Assembly: GCF_007746795.1 (NCBI RefSeq)
Contig: NZ_CP036343.1
Span: 4,129,357 to 4,193,356, forward strand
Source of the DNA: Gimesia algae
GTDB taxonomy: Bacteria > Planctomycetota > Planctomycetia > Planctomycetales > Planctomycetaceae
Reading direction: 5' to 3'
Length of the DNA stretch: 64,000 bases
Shown: piece by piece, positions 16,711 to 27,192 of the stretch
How the letters are laid out: each line of letters starts with the position of its first letter
How positions within the stretch are numbered: position 1 is the first letter of the stretch
Position numbers and translations under genes: made by a program
Notes under the pieces: generated by a model
What the model saw: the letters and a program-made list of their open reading frames with translations, nothing else
Told to the model about the DNA's origin: nothing
Database searches by the model: none

Positions 16711-17280
16711 ATGATTCTAGTGATAACACTAGTACCAGGAAGTATCTATGCAAATGCATCTCCTTGTATGTGTCTGCAGAGTGAGGATAGTTGTTTCTGT
16801 GAAACAGATCAATCAATTGTTGTAAAGCAAAAAAAGAGTTGTTGCGCAACTAAGACTGTCGAATCCAATCTTAAACAGCTAAATGTGCGAACAAAAAAAG
16901 GCGTTTGTTCTGATGCGCTTGATAGAAACAGGAACGCGCACTTCGTTTTCGTAACTTGAAACTGCCTTCCAAACGCTCCCACCATTCCTTTGGCATTGAA
17001 TCGGAGCCAGCTTGTACCTGAACTAGTAAAAGAACTTCTTTCATTTAACACTTTCACACTCTCGACAGATACTGAGAGTGGGGAAAATCTCCATCTTCAG
17101 TCGGGTAGACACCTACTCGTCCAATCTCTACATAATTGTACTGCAGAAAATATGCAGTTTCTTCAATGCATCTGGTTGAGTCGATATGTCGGTAAATTCT
17201 GTCCTGAATTAAGCATACCTATAAGGAATCTACCTCATTCTACTCGTTATACTCATTGCAATCCAAGCTGTCAAATTTAG
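16711..17280 (+). pseudogene. Cys-rich exported protein interrupted by a TGA
   Basis: A frame starting MILVITLVPGSIYANASPCM encodes a short signal-like segment and a cysteine-rich stretch (CMCLQSEDSCFCETD, then KKSCCATKTV), and stops at a TGA (16957-16959). The same frame continues without break for a further 107 codons, NCLPNAPTIPLALNRSQLVP and onward, which looks like the same protein. A Cys codon mutated to TGA would explain it, since C-x-C pairs fit the rest. I do not know the family name; similar Cys-rich secreted proteins occur in planctomycetes. No clear ribosome site precedes the ATG. Convergent with the deacetylase gene. Confidence 0.4.
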
Positions 17281-17325
17281 ATTCAAGAGTGACCTGATAC
17301 GAGAACCGCTATGTGTATCTCTTTC

Positions 17326-18288
17326 TCAAGAGATACTTCTATCTGGGATTGTGGACTTACCCTCTTCGAGAATTGTTATCAAATGACGCTCTACAGATTT
17401 TGCCAGAACCGGGATGTTGTAGCCTCCTTCGAGAGTGCTCACTAAACGGCCATCACAATATTGATTTGCGACATCCACAACTAAGGAGGTCAATGAAGCA
17501 AAGTCTTCAACTTCTAAACCAAGCGATCCAATAGGGTCTTCTCTATGTGCATCGAAGCCGGCGCTTAATAACACAAGATCCGGACGACAGCGATTCGCGG
17601 CTTGTTGTAGAATCTCTTGGAATTTCGTCAGAAGATCAGCCCGCGACACACCAAACGGGAGTGGTAAGTTAAAAATGGTTCCCAAACCTGGCCCTGCTCC
17701 TGTTTCATCGGACGCACCAGTCCATGGGAAAAATGGCGAACGGTGAATCGATACATAGAATACGTCGGCATCTCGATAAAATACTTCTTGTGTCCCATTC
17801 CCATGATGAACGTCCCAATCCACGATCAATATTCGTTTGGCACCACGCTTCCGAGCGTGAATCGCCGCAATAGCGACATTGTTGAAAAGGCAAAACCCCA
17901 TGGCAGTTTCTGGAAGTGCGTGATGGCCCGGTGGTCGCACAAGGCATATTGCTTGGTGATGTGGACCTTCAAATACCCTATCGACGGCATCAATCACCGC
18001 CCCAACAGCGAGACTGGCGACTTCAAAAGATGCCTTGCTAACGACTGTATCCGGAGCAATCAGACCACCTCCGGAAGTTGTAAACTTCTCTACATGAGAA
18101 ATGTATTCCGGATCATGGACTAAAAGAAGTTGCTGAAGGGGCGCTGGAGCAAACTTTGCTACTTGAAATTGATCGATGAGCTTTGTCGTTATCAAGTAGG
18201 TATATAAATAGTGGAGACGTTCGGGAGACTCAGGGTGAATCCCAGTTCGGTGTTCGAGAAAGCGTGGATCAACATATAACAGTGCCAT
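17326..18288 (-). CDS. Histone-deacetylase/AcuC-family amidohydrolase
   Basis: A 320-residue zinc hydrolase with the class II HDAC motifs in order: [20 protein letters not shown] (catalytic His pair), [15 protein letters not shown] (zinc Asp and His), [17 protein letters not shown] (zinc Asp) and LEGGYN (transition-state Tyr). Bacterial members remove acetyl groups from protein lysines or small amines. The ATG has AAGGCATTTC upstream. The gene starts 8 bp after the acyl-CoA synthetase/GNAT gene, so a lysine acetyltransferase-like and a deacetylase-like enzyme form a pair, as with AcuA and AcuC in Bacillus. Substrate unproved. Confidence 0.9.
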   Translation of the reverse strand: MALLYVDPRFLEHRTGIHPESPERLHYLYTYLITTKLIDQFQVAKFAPAPLQQLLLVHDPEYISHVEKFTTSGGGLIAPDTVVSKASFEVASLAVGAVIDAVDRVFEGPHHQAICLVRPPGHHALPETAMGFCLFNNVAIAAIHARKRGAKRILIVDWDVHHGNGTQEVFYRDADVFYVSIHRSPFFPWTGASDETGAGPGLGTIFNLPLPFGVSRADLLTKFQEILQQAANRCRPDLVLLSAGFDAHREDPIGSLGLEVEDFASLTSLVVDVANQYCDGRLVSTLEGGYNIPVLAKSVERHLITILEEGKSTIPDRSIS

Positions 18289-18296
18289 GAAATGCC

Positions 18297-20984
18297 TTAA
18301 TTCAATTTCTTAGAGGCATAGACAATGCCTAAATCCATGTCGTGACGAAGTTCAAAACCCTGCTTGCGAAACGTAGCCAACATCTGCTGGTTGTCTAAAT
18401 CAGTTTCAGCAACCACCTTTTGGAGCCCCCATGATTTTGCGACTTCCATACAATACCGGGTTAATAGTGTTCCTAATCCTTTCCCCTGCCAGGGATTAAC
18501 TACCAGGATGGCGTACTCAGCCGTCTCGTGGTTCGGCTCAGCAATTAATCTACCAACTCCGATAAGTTTCCGTTCTCCTTTCTCTTTGACTTCAGCTACA
18601 ATTGCCATCTCTCGGTCATAGTCAATAAAACAATACCGTGTTGCCATCCCATGTGTGATGGATCTGAACAGAGAATGAAAGCGGGCATGGATGGATTCCG
18701 GGGTGCATGCAACGAGCAATGTGTGCCACATCGGTTCATCTTCCGGTCGGATAGGCCGCAACAACACGTCTTCTCCATTTTTTAACCGGTCCTGACGAAC
18801 AAATCGTTCTGGATAGGGGCATATGGCAAGATGCGAATAAGGGCGAACAGCCCGATTCACAAGGGGCTTGTCAATAACCACTCGGGCATCAAGCGCTATG
18901 ATGTCATTTGGGGTCACAAGTAACGGGTTGATATCAAATTCTTTAATTTCCGGAGAATCTGCCACAAGATAGGAAAATCTGATCAGCACCTCGATGAGTC
19001 GATCTAAATCGACTGCAGGCCGACCACGATATCCCTTGAGTAACGGCCAGGACTTCAAGGACTCAAGCATCCTTCGCGCCAATCGTTCGTTCAGAGGTGG
19101 AAGTTCCAGGATACGATCTTTGAAACACTCTGCCGTAATGCCACCCGTCCCGACAAGAATGATTGCACCAAATGTTGAATCTTTCTTGGCACCGACGATC
19201 AATTCCAAGCCCTGTTCCGACGCAATCATCTTCTGCACAGTCACACCCTCGATTTGGGCATCCGGTCGAACCTGCCGTATCTTCGCTGTGATTTGCTGGA
19301 ATGCACTTCTTACATCTTCAGAGTGATTTAAGTGCAGCAACACTCCACCAACTTCTGTCTTGTGAGTAATCTGTGGTGAAAGTACCTTCAAAACTACGGG
19401 GTAACCGATTCGCTCAGCGACTTCAATGGCTTCATCGGCGGACCGAGCAGTGAATGTTCTCGTGATTGGAATCTCATAGGTTGCCAGCAATTCTTTAGAA
19501 ACGTTCTCAGAAAGAATTTCCGGTCCCTCAAAGAGAACGCTTCCCAATTCTTTCTTTCTTCTCTGATTATCTAAAGTGAATTCCCAAGGAATATCTCGCG
19601 GCGTTTCATAGAGAATTTCACGGTTCCACCTATAGGATACAAGATACATGAATGCTCGAACGGCCTGTTCTGGTGTGGCATAAGTAGGAACATCGCATTT
19701 ATTTAAGCAGTTGATTCCTTCTTCAACTGATCGCCCTCCCATCCAAGCGGTCAAAACTGGTTTGGAAGAGTGTTGCGCACTCTGACCGATTACTTTCGCG
19801 GAGGCCATCGAATCTGACATAGCCTGTGGTGTGAAAACAACAAGTACGGCATCAACGTCCGGATCTTTCAGGACAATTTGAGTGGCCTCCGCAAACCGTT
19901 TTGGAGACGCATCACCGAGAATGTCAACGGGATTTCCGTGTGACCAATAGGGCGGCAATGCATTATTGAGTTGTTGAATCGTTTCTTCAGAGAGCTGCGC
20001 CAGCGTTCCACCGCAAGCCATCAAGGCATCGGTGGCCATCACACCAGGGCCACCCGCATTGGTAACAACGGCCAGTCTCGCTCCTTTGGGAAGATCGTGA
20101 CGCGAAAGCAATTCTGCACAGTTGAAGATTTCGTCAAAATCGTAGATCCGAACTATCCCCGCGCGTTGAAATGCTGCATCGTATACGGCATCTTCGCCAG
20201 CCATGGCCCCAGTATGAGAAGTAGCCGCTTTGGCTGATTCTGCGAAGCGTCCGGCTTTGTACGCGACGATTGGTTTGGTTTTCGTGAAGGCCCGAGCAGC
20301 CGACATGAACTGACGGGCTTCGGTGATCGACTCCACGTAGAGAATTATGGATTGGATTTTGCTTTGTTGGCCAAAATAATCAATCAGATCAGCATAGCTC
20401 ACGTCAAGCATATTGCCTATCGACACAAAATGCGAAAATCCGATATCTTCTTGAACCGCCCAATCCAATACAGCTGTGCAAAGCGCCCCAGACTGGGAGA
20501 CAAATGCCACATGTCCCGGCTTTGGAGTCATCGCTGCAAAGCTCGCATTGAGCTTCAGGCCGGGAACAATGATTCCCAGACAATTCGGGCCGATGATTCG
20601 CAGATCAGGGATTTTTCGCGATTCTTCTCTAATCTGTTCTTCCAGGGCTTGTCCTTCTTTTCCGGACTCGCGGAAACCTGCGGAGAGAATAACCATCCCC
20701 TTGATTCCTGCTTCACCACACTCCCGAACAATTCCAGGCACAGTATGAGCAGGAGTGCAAACAATGGCCAGATCGGTTTGCTTCGGAAGAGTTTTCACAT
20801 TTTCATAGGCCGAAATCCCTTGTACTGCCTCATACTTCGGGTTGACCGGGTAGACAACACCACGGAATCCATTTCCGATGAGATTACTTAGAACATTAAA
20901 CCCAACCTTGGTCGGATTGTTACTCGCACCGACTACTGCAATGCGTTGCGGCTTGAAAATTTTGTCAAGGTTTCGAACGCTCAT
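18297..20984 (-). CDS. NDP-forming acyl-CoA synthetase fused to a GNAT acetyltransferase (Pat-like)
   Basis: An 895-residue protein. Residues 1-460 are the CoA-binding and ligase-CoA parts ([51 protein letters not shown], with the phosphohistidine loop). An ATP-grasp domain follows at about 485-710 ([28 protein letters not shown]). The C-terminal GNAT domain fills about 725-890 ([20 protein letters not shown], the acetyl-CoA loop). The layout matches Pat/PatZ protein acetyltransferases, but the His in SHTGA is kept, so acyl-CoA synthetase (ADP-forming) activity is possible as well. It is cotranscribed with the deacetylase downstream. Confidence 0.9.
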   Translation of the reverse strand: MSVRNLDKIFKPQRIAVVGASNNPTKVGFNVLSNLIGNGFRGVVYPVNPKYEAVQGISAYENVKTLPKQTDLAIVCTPAHTVPGIVRECGEAGIKGMVILSAGFRESGKEGQALEEQIREESRKIPDLRIIGPNCLGIIVPGLKLNASFAAMTPKPGHVAFVSQSGALCTAVLDWAVQEDIGFSHFVSIGNMLDVSYADLIDYFGQQSKIQSIILYVESITEARQFMSAARAFTKTKPIVAYKAGRFAESAKAATSHTGAMAGEDAVYDAAFQRAGIVRIYDFDEIFNCAELLSRHDLPKGARLAVVTNAGGPGVMATDALMACGGTLAQLSEETIQQLNNALPPYWSHGNPVDILGDASPKRFAEATQIVLKDPDVDAVLVVFTPQAMSDSMASAKVIGQSAQHSSKPVLTAWMGGRSVEEGINCLNKCDVPTYATPEQAVRAFMYLVSYRWNREILYETPRDIPWEFTLDNQRRKKELGSVLFEGPEILSENVSKELLATYEIPITRTFTARSADEAIEVAERIGYPVVLKVLSPQITHKTEVGGVLLHLNHSEDVRSAFQQITAKIRQVRPDAQIEGVTVQKMIASEQGLELIVGAKKDSTFGAIILVGTGGITAECFKDRILELPPLNERLARRMLESLKSWPLLKGYRGRPAVDLDRLIEVLIRFSYLVADSPEIKEFDINPLLVTPNDIIALDARVVIDKPLVNRAVRPYSHLAICPYPERFVRQDRLKNGEDVLLRPIRPEDEPMWHTLLVACTPESIHARFHSLFRSITHGMATRYCFIDYDREMAIVAEVKEKGERKLIGVGRLIAEPNHETAEYAILVVNPWQGKGLGTLLTRYCMEVAKSWGLQKVVAETDLDNQQMLATFRKQGFELRHDMDLGIVYASKKLN

Positions 20985-21372
20985 CTAACTCACCGTGAAT
21001 CGTTAGTTCTTACTGATAAACACATACCCTCTGGTCGAGAATCCTTGCATCTCACACAATGTAGTACTTTGACGTTTCATCGCAATAATTGATCTTCTTC
21101 AAACCACTGTAAATATCTTTATAGATGTCAAAAAATAGTGATACGTTATACTCACTTCAGTCAATTATATCCTGAATCACTGCTAGAATACTATGGCGTC
21201 CGGACTGGATAAAAGAAATCTTGTCTCTCGCAAGATTGCTAACTCTCAAAGGATTTTAAAGAACTTACTCTGTTTAATCTGATTCCCGACTTGACAACAA
21301 AGTTTGACCCACTCAAAGTTTTAATAGATTGGCAACAGTAGAAAGTAATTCAGGCCCTAATGGTAGAATCCT
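20985..21372. other. Intergenic region between divergent genes
   Basis: About 390 bp between the divergent acyl-CoA synthetase and ZIP genes. A-T rich, with no reading frame I can support and no copy of the leader element or GGGGAATT-type site. Promoters for both genes must lie here, but I cannot place them with confidence. Confidence 0.4.
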
Positions 21373-22122
21373 ATGGAGACACTGACTTGGATACTCGGAT
21401 CGGGACTCGTTATGAGTGCGATTGCACTTGTAGGTAGTCTGACGCTTGTGTTGCGTGAAAGTACTCTCAACAAAATCTTACTTCCACTCGTTGCCTTTGC
21501 CGCTGGATCGCTAATCGGTGGTGCTGTCTTTCATATGCTTCCCGCTTCGATAGAACATTTCGGAAATGAAATTTCCGTCTATGTCTGGCTCATGTCTGGC
21601 TTTGTTTTGTTCTTTTTTCTTGAGCAATTCATGCACTGGCACCATTCGCACCATCCAGCTGAACAACGCAAACAGCCATTAACATACTTGATCCTCATCG
21701 CAGATGGCTTGCATAATCTCATCGGTGGTCTCTCTGTTGGAGCTACCTTTATCATCGATATTCGATTGGGTATCGTAACGTGGCTGGCTGCAGCAGCACA
21801 TGAAGTACCGCAAGAACTGGGAGATTTTGGGGTTTTAGTGCATGGAGGTTGGAAGAAATCCAACGCACTTATCTATAACTTCCTCTCCGCCTTGACTTTT
21901 CCCCTCGGCGGGTTAATCGCTTATACAGTCTCAGCGCAGATGGACGTTGCATTTCTTATTCCCTTCGCTGCAGGCAACTTCATTTACATCGGTGCCGCCG
22001 ACCTCATTCCCGAGATCAAACAAGCTACAGACGTTCGCACAAACATTATTCACTTGCTCTCTTTTATATCAGGTTTGGTTCTACTATTCATCATTCGGCT
22101 CCTTATTCAAGATGCTATCTGA
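21373..22122 (+). CDS. ZIP-family metal transporter
   Basis: A 249-residue protein with about eight membrane helices and the ZIP signature helices: LIADGLHNLIGGLSVGATFI and AAAHEVPQELGDFGVLVHGG carry the His, Asn, Glu and Asp residues of the transport site. A histidine-rich cytoplasmic loop (HWHHSHHPAEQ) near residue 90 is typical of metal-sensing loops. Expected to bring in zinc or a similar divalent metal. It is convergent with the P-type ATPase gene. No clear Shine-Dalgarno is visible before the ATG (GGTAGAATCCT). Confidence 0.9.
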   Translation: METLTWILGSGLVMSAIALVGSLTLVLRESTLNKILLPLVAFAAGSLIGGAVFHMLPASIEHFGNEISVYVWLMSGFVLFFFLEQFMHWHHSHHPAEQRKQPLTYLILIADGLHNLIGGLSVGATFIIDIRLGIVTWLAAAAHEVPQELGDFGVLVHGGWKKSNALIYNFLSALTFPLGGLIAYTVSAQMDVAFLIPFAAGNFIYIGAADLIPEIKQATDVRTNIIHLLSFISGLVLLFIIRLLIQDAI

Positions 22123-22212
22123 GATCTCCAACGACAGTGATCAGCCTCGTCCAAACCTGCCAGTGAAACTAAGAAGCTCACACCTTCCAAGATTTTAAAC
22201 GTAAATACATCA

Positions 22213-24333
22213 TTACTCACCCGTCTTCGCTGGTTGCGATTGCGAATAACATGGGTTAAGTGAAATCTGAACGAGCGTTTCCGGAGCAGGAGCCGATTGG
22301 GAACTTTGTAACAAGGAGTCTCTGTCGCGTGGAATCCGAACTGGCGCTGGCGATCCCGGATCGACGGAACGAATCACGACGAACAAGCTCGAACCGAGCA
22401 TCAGTACGGCGGCGAACACCGGATGCAAATATCCACTCGCCGCCACGATCATGCCGATCGTGTTATAGACGAGTGCGAATCGCAAAGTGGTGCGCAGTCG
22501 ATTGGTTGTCCGACGCGACATGTCGATCAACTGGGCAAAGACACGCAAGTCATTTCCGTACCAGACTGCATCTGCTGTTTCATGCAGCATGGTTGAACCA
22601 TTGGAGACAGCGACCGCGATGTCGCTTTCTGCCATCGCCAGCGCATCGTTAATTCCATCCCCCACAAACAATACGTGCGCACCGTCTCGATTCAGCTTCC
22701 GGACATAGTCGGCTTTGTCCTCGGGAGTCATCGCTCCGACCGTCGTATCGGCAGGTAATTTGTGGACCCGGGACGAACTGTCGCCGGAAAGAACGAACGT
22801 TTGCACGCCAGTTTCTTTCAGTACTACCATTCCACTGGGCACGCTGTCAAACGCGGTCTCAGTGACTTGAAATCGTGCTGTGATCTCTCCATCAACTTGC
22901 ATCATCAAAACGAAAACCACCGTTTCGTCGGCTGCGGCCAAGTTGCGAAACCACGAACTGTATTTACCATTGTCTTCGTCACTCTCGTTTTGCACTCGCC
23001 CTAGAAAGACATCATGCTGCGTTTCGTCACGCCTGACGACTGCCTGAACACCAACCGCTGGTACCAACATAAATGATTCGCAAGTGAATTGGTTCGTGCC
23101 ATCACGGTGAAACGCGGCGGCGATCGGATGGCATGACCTCGATTCCACTGCGGCGGCGATCTCTAATATTTCCTCGCGAGACCATTCACAATCCATGCGA
23201 ACATCGACGTATGAGAGTGTTGGTTGCACGACGGTCAGTGTGCCTGTTTTGTCGAAGGCAACCGTGTCGATCTCTGCCAACCGCTCAACGAGATCACCTC
23301 GTTGCGGTGCGATCGCTAGCTCAAACATTTTTGAGTTGGCTTGCCAGATGGCAATCGGTGTTGCAAAACCAAATGCACAGGGGCAAGCGACCAGTAACAC
23401 CGCTAGTGCCGTGAACAAACCGGCTGAAACACTATCCAGAGTCATCCATACCACGAACGTGGTAAGGGCAACAGAGCAAACAAACGGCGTGAACCAACTG
23501 GCGATACGCTCGGCCAGCGATTGCCAACGACTTGGCGTCTGTTTGAGTTTTTCGATGACCCGTTGAATCGCGTCAATCTCGCGAACGTTGCCAGCACGAC
23601 TTGCCTCCACCACCAGCGGTGCGTCCACGACGAGACTGGTTGCATAGAGGAAATCGCCTTTGATTTTGGGTTGAACATACGGCTCTCCCGTCATCCCGCT
23701 TTCCGAAACAAACGCTTCTCCTTGAACGATTATGCCATCGATGGGAACGATGTCTCCCGCAGCTAACCGAATACGATTCTTCGGTTGAACTTGTGTGATC
23801 GGTACGCGGAGACACTCTCCTGATTCCGTTTCAACAAGACAACTTGACAGACGGTCGAGTGGCGACTGGGTAGCGAGCGCGACGCGATACTGCGTTGTTT
23901 CTTTCACTAACGCACCAAAGCTGTAAATGACCAACAGAATATTCACGACCTCGAAATAGACCGATCCACTGCCAGTCAACACGGAGTTTAGCGAAATCCC
24001 TATTGCCCCCGCCATCCCCAGTAGAAACAATCCTTCGACGCCTAATCGACGACGTTGCCAAGCCGATTTCAGACCAGCAATGAACTGAGGAACAAGCAAT
24101 GAAAAAACCAACACTACCGACAATAACAATCCAATCAAGAACCATTGACGTGTTGCTGGCTCCATGATAGACAGATTGAACGTCAGCGTAAACAGCATGC
24201 TATTTCCTGCAATAAACGCCGCAGAAACAAGACGCACCACACACCACATGAACTGCTTTTTCTCCGCATCTGCAGACAGTAAAGCCTGTGGTCTTTCGAG
24301 AGGTGGTTCCCTGGTGGAATGGCAACAACTCAT
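22213..24333 (-). CDS. Heavy-metal P1B-type ATPase of the cbb3 operon (CcoI-like)
   Basis: A 706-residue P-type ATPase with the copper-type C-P-C motif at about 317 (VACPCAFGFATPIAIW), phosphorylation site (DKTGTLTV), and hinge motif (GDGINDALAMAESDIAVAVS). It has no N-terminal C-x-x-C metal-binding domain, only a CC pair (MSCCHSTREPP), unlike most CcoI proteins. Position as the last gene of the oxidase operon, overlapping the cytochrome c gene by 4 bp, indicates that it supplies copper to the oxidase haem-copper site. Generic copper export is the alternative. Confidence 0.88.
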   Translation of the reverse strand: MSCCHSTREPPLERPQALLSADAEKKQFMWCVVRLVSAAFIAGNSMLFTLTFNLSIMEPATRQWFLIGLLLSVVLVFSLLVPQFIAGLKSAWQRRRLGVEGLFLLGMAGAIGISLNSVLTGSGSVYFEVVNILLVIYSFGALVKETTQYRVALATQSPLDRLSSCLVETESGECLRVPITQVQPKNRIRLAAGDIVPIDGIIVQGEAFVSESGMTGEPYVQPKIKGDFLYATSLVVDAPLVVEASRAGNVREIDAIQRVIEKLKQTPSRWQSLAERIASWFTPFVCSVALTTFVVWMTLDSVSAGLFTALAVLLVACPCAFGFATPIAIWQANSKMFELAIAPQRGDLVERLAEIDTVAFDKTGTLTVVQPTLSYVDVRMDCEWSREEILEIAAAVESRSCHPIAAAFHRDGTNQFTCESFMLVPAVGVQAVVRRDETQHDVFLGRVQNESDEDNGKYSSWFRNLAAADETVVFVLMMQVDGEITARFQVTETAFDSVPSGMVVLKETGVQTFVLSGDSSSRVHKLPADTTVGAMTPEDKADYVRKLNRDGAHVLFVGDGINDALAMAESDIAVAVSNGSTMLHETADAVWYGNDLRVFAQLIDMSRRTTNRLRTTLRFALVYNTIGMIVAASGYLHPVFAAVLMLGSSLFVVIRSVDPGSPAPVRIPRDRDSLLQSSQSAPAPETLVQISLNPCYSQSQPAKTGE

Positions 24334-25082
24334 TTCTCAACCTCACGGTCACGATCAGTTTTTCCAGAATCTTCTGTTGCTACGTCATTTTGGTCTACCA
24401 TCACTCTTACAGGTAATTCAAGCGATTCTAACTCCTCAGCAGTCCATGCCCTGCGCGTTCCGATAGACGAACGAACCTCAGAGATAGTTGCTTCCGCAAC
24501 AGGCGGAAACCGATTCTCCCATGACGCTCGCACATATGTGAGCACGGCAGCAATGTCGCGATCACTCAATTGCTTCCATCCCGGCATTTGCCCGTTGAAT
24601 CTCTTGCCATTTACCTCAACCGGTCCAGAAAGACCGCTCAGCAGAATGCGGGCAAGAATACGATCATCACTGGCAACCCATTCTGATTGATTCAGTGGTG
24701 GATACTTTCCTGATAAGCCTTCACCGTTTGCTTGATGACAAGAAAGACAATTGTTATAAATCCTTTTTCCAAGCAGCATCGGGTCGATCACTTTCGGGGA
24801 TTGCTTACCTGAACCCCCACTTCTCGACACAAACGCGTCTGGCCCATCATAATTGTGTGGATCAAGATTACCATCGTAGGCTGACAGATACCAACCTCCC
24901 AACATCGACATAGCGATGATCCCAAGCAACAGCAATAGCGGTGCACGTTTTTCCCTTTCCGAAGGCTCAAATTGCTCGCGAAGTACGGCGCGGTGAAGTT
25001 CGGGGACATCAGTGGATTCTCGATTCTCTTGTTCATAAGAGTCGAGCGAACGGGGTTCATGGCTATGCTCAGGCTCAATCAT
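24330..25082 (-). CDS. Membrane-anchored monohaem cytochrome c, CcoP-position subunit
   Basis: A 250-residue protein with a charged N-terminus (1-45), one membrane helix (about 47-67, PLLLLLGIIAMSMLGGWYL) and a single C-x-x-C-H site (IYNNCLSCHQANGEG), with methionine in FNGQMPGWKQLSD as likely second ligand. A second haem site, standard in dihaem CcoP, is absent. It lies between ccoO and the copper ATPase with 4-bp overlaps on both sides, so it almost certainly serves as the third subunit of this oxidase. The C-terminal 60 residues are charged and unusual. Confidence 0.88.
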   Translation of the reverse strand: MIEPEHSHEPRSLDSYEQENRESTDVPELHRAVLREQFEPSEREKRAPLLLLLGIIAMSMLGGWYLSAYDGNLDPHNYDGPDAFVSRSGGSGKQSPKVIDPMLLGKRIYNNCLSCHQANGEGLSGKYPPLNQSEWVASDDRILARILLSGLSGPVEVNGKRFNGQMPGWKQLSDRDIAAVLTYVRASWENRFPPVAEATISEVRSSIGTRRAWTAEELESLELPVRVMVDQNDVATEDSGKTDRDREVEK

Positions 25083-25708
25083 TTGACGTCTTCCAAATCA
25101 TGTTTCTGGTGTAGCGTCAGCAAATATGCGACTAAATCCATCGCCTCTTTCTTGGGGATAATCCAAGTCGGCTGTCCTGCATATGCATTGGGTAGTTGAA
25201 TAGCAAGGGTTCCCGGCGAAGTCGTTGGCTCGGATCCTAAATGTTTTTCAAAGAGAAACTTGAACGGTGGCATTGTGGAACCGATCGACGTGATTTGGGG
25301 ATCATAGAGATGCAACAAATGCCATTGCTCCGTAGGTTGTCGCGCCCCAATATTGGCCAAGTCGGGACCTGTGCGCATCGTCCCGAGATACGGTGGGGAC
25401 TGCAACACATAGTCACGCGGCACAGATCGCCTTTGGCCCCAGCCACGCTCGAAGTCCGCCCCAAACCCCTCAGGCCGCACTTGCTGCGAATGACAATAGA
25501 TACATCCGAGGCTGCGATACATTTCCCGGCCGGGCGCTTCGCGCCATCTGTCCAAGGCAACCGGATAAACCGTCTGGCTTCCATCGGCTGAAACAATTTC
25601 AACTGGCTGCATCTCTTCAAACTGCCAGTTGGGAACGATAACAAGCCCTAATAAAGATGCGATTACAACTGCGAGTATTCCGAGAATGATGACGACAACA
25701 CGGTTCAT
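25079..25708 (-). CDS. ccoO: cbb3-type cytochrome c oxidase subunit II
   Basis: A 209-residue monohaem subunit. It has an N-terminal membrane helix (about 4-25), then GREMYRSLGCIYCHSQQVRP with the C-x-x-C-H haem site, and GSTMPPFKFLFEK providing the axial methionine. YVLQSPPYLGTMRTGPDLAN is a conserved FixO/CcoO segment. It passes electrons from the c-type subunit to the catalytic subunit. Start and stop overlap the neighbouring genes by ATGA, so translation is coupled. C-terminal part is shortened compared with some CcoO proteins but no key motif is missing. Confidence 0.92.
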   Translation of the reverse strand: MNRVVVIILGILAVVIASLLGLVIVPNWQFEEMQPVEIVSADGSQTVYPVALDRWREAPGREMYRSLGCIYCHSQQVRPEGFGADFERGWGQRRSVPRDYVLQSPPYLGTMRTGPDLANIGARQPTEQWHLLHLYDPQITSIGSTMPPFKFLFEKHLGSEPTTSPGTLAIQLPNAYAGQPTWIIPKKEAMDLVAYLLTLHQKHDLEDVK

Positions 25709-27192
25709 TGGTCCGCTCCCTGTAATCGCGACGCTGGTCGTGTATCTTCATTTTTCATTGATCGAAACAGTGTTGGCTCAACTAGCCAATCACCATCACG
25801 ACGTAACATCTTGAACACGAGAATTGCAAAGGCAATGTGTCCAATCGTCAATAAAATACCGGCGATACTACGTGACCAAAGAAATGGTATGGTGTAGCGA
25901 ACGATGTCGATAAACAGGATATTAGGATTATTCATCATCATGCCTTGAATCCAACCAGCCCACGTTAATCCGATCCAATACATGCTCATCCCGATCGCAG
26001 TACACCAAAAATGAGTCTTGATAAGGTGACTGCTGTACCATTCTCGCTCGATCAGTCGCGGCATGATGTAGTACATCGCACCGAATGCAACCATTGTATA
26101 AAACGCGTAGACACCAAGATGCGCATGTGCGATCGTGTAGTGCGTGAAGTGTCCTGTCTCGTTGACTGTCCGCAGTGCCGTCAGTGATCCTTGGATACTA
26201 ACAATCGTGTAGGCCATTGCACCAAAAACCGTGAACCGCAATGTCGGGCTGGATTTCAGCTTCCTAAAGTGGCCAACCATTGTCATGTGATGATTCACGG
26301 CGACCGTAATTACGGGAACGAACATCATCAAGCTGCCAACTGTGCCGACTGTAATGACCCACGCTGGCAGCGGTCCACCGATTAAGTGGTGTGTGCCAGC
26401 CCAGTTGTAGAATAAGGCGAGTGTCCAGAAACCAAGGATCGAAAGCGAGTAACTGTAAATAGGACGTCCGATGACTTTGGGGATCATGTAGTAAGCAGAC
26501 GCGAGCCCAATCGGCGTCAACCATAACCCCAAAACATTGTGAGCAAACCACCAGTTGGCTGTCCCTTTTGCAACACCAATGGCCGTGGGGGTGTGGATCA
26601 AGATTGTGGCCGCAATATAGAGAAACGGAAACCAGATCGTCGCGCCAAGTAGGTACCACTGGGATACGTAAAGATGTTTTTCCTGCCGCGTATTTAGCAT
26701 CTTGACAGTCAACGCGATCACAAGAATAAAAACCGCTCCCAGTGCGATTGAAATCCACCAGGGAAACTCAAGCCATTCGATACTTGTACCGTTACCGGCA
26801 AGAATTTGCCAAACCCCAATCGCAACGACTATATTCCAATAGATGCCCGCAATGAGCAAAGCTTCTCTCCACGGAAGTCGAATTTTGCATAGTCGTGTCA
26901 TGAGCCAGAGAAGCGTTCCCATGCCTGACATAGACGCCCAACCATAGGTCATCGAATTCAGATGAGCAGGTCTGACGCGTCCGAACGTCAGCCAGGCTGA
27001 ATCGGCAAGAAATCCGGGTGTGTGCATCTTGATCGATGCAATCAGCGCCAAAAGTGAACCGAAGAGAAGCCAAAGAACAGCACTCGCATACCAAAAAACA
27101 ACAACCTCACGGCAGGACCGATCCATTTCGTATCGCCGCTGCGCATCCGCTGTTTGGTTGCTGGTGGTCGACACATTACTGTCTGGGTTCAT
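25705..27192 (-). CDS. ccoN: cbb3-type cytochrome c oxidase catalytic subunit I
   Basis: A 495-residue protein with about twelve membrane helices and the haem-copper oxidase histidines: GRVRPAHLNSMTYGWASMSG (helix II haem ligand), WWFAHNVLGLWLTPIGLASA (copper ligand and the helix VI region), GTHHLIGGPLPAW, and HFTHYTIAHAHLGVYAFYTM (haem b and b3 ligands). These high-affinity oxidases work at low oxygen. The N-terminus MNPDSNVSTTS is polar and probably cytoplasmic. The first four codons overlap ccoS upstream and the end overlaps ccoO. Confidence 0.93.
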   Translation of the reverse strand: MNPDSNVSTTSNQTADAQRRYEMDRSCREVVVFWYASAVLWLLFGSLLALIASIKMHTPGFLADSAWLTFGRVRPAHLNSMTYGWASMSGMGTLLWLMTRLCKIRLPWREALLIAGIYWNIVVAIGVWQILAGNGTSIEWLEFPWWISIALGAVFILVIALTVKMLNTRQEKHLYVSQWYLLGATIWFPFLYIAATILIHTPTAIGVAKGTANWWFAHNVLGLWLTPIGLASAYYMIPKVIGRPIYSYSLSILGFWTLALFYNWAGTHHLIGGPLPAWVITVGTVGSLMMFVPVITVAVNHHMTMVGHFRKLKSSPTLRFTVFGAMAYTIVSIQGSLTALRTVNETGHFTHYTIAHAHLGVYAFYTMVAFGAMYYIMPRLIEREWYSSHLIKTHFWCTAIGMSMYWIGLTWAGWIQGMMMNNPNILFIDIVRYTIPFLWSRSIAGILLTIGHIAFAILVFKMLRRDGDWLVEPTLFRSMKNEDTRPASRLQGADQ

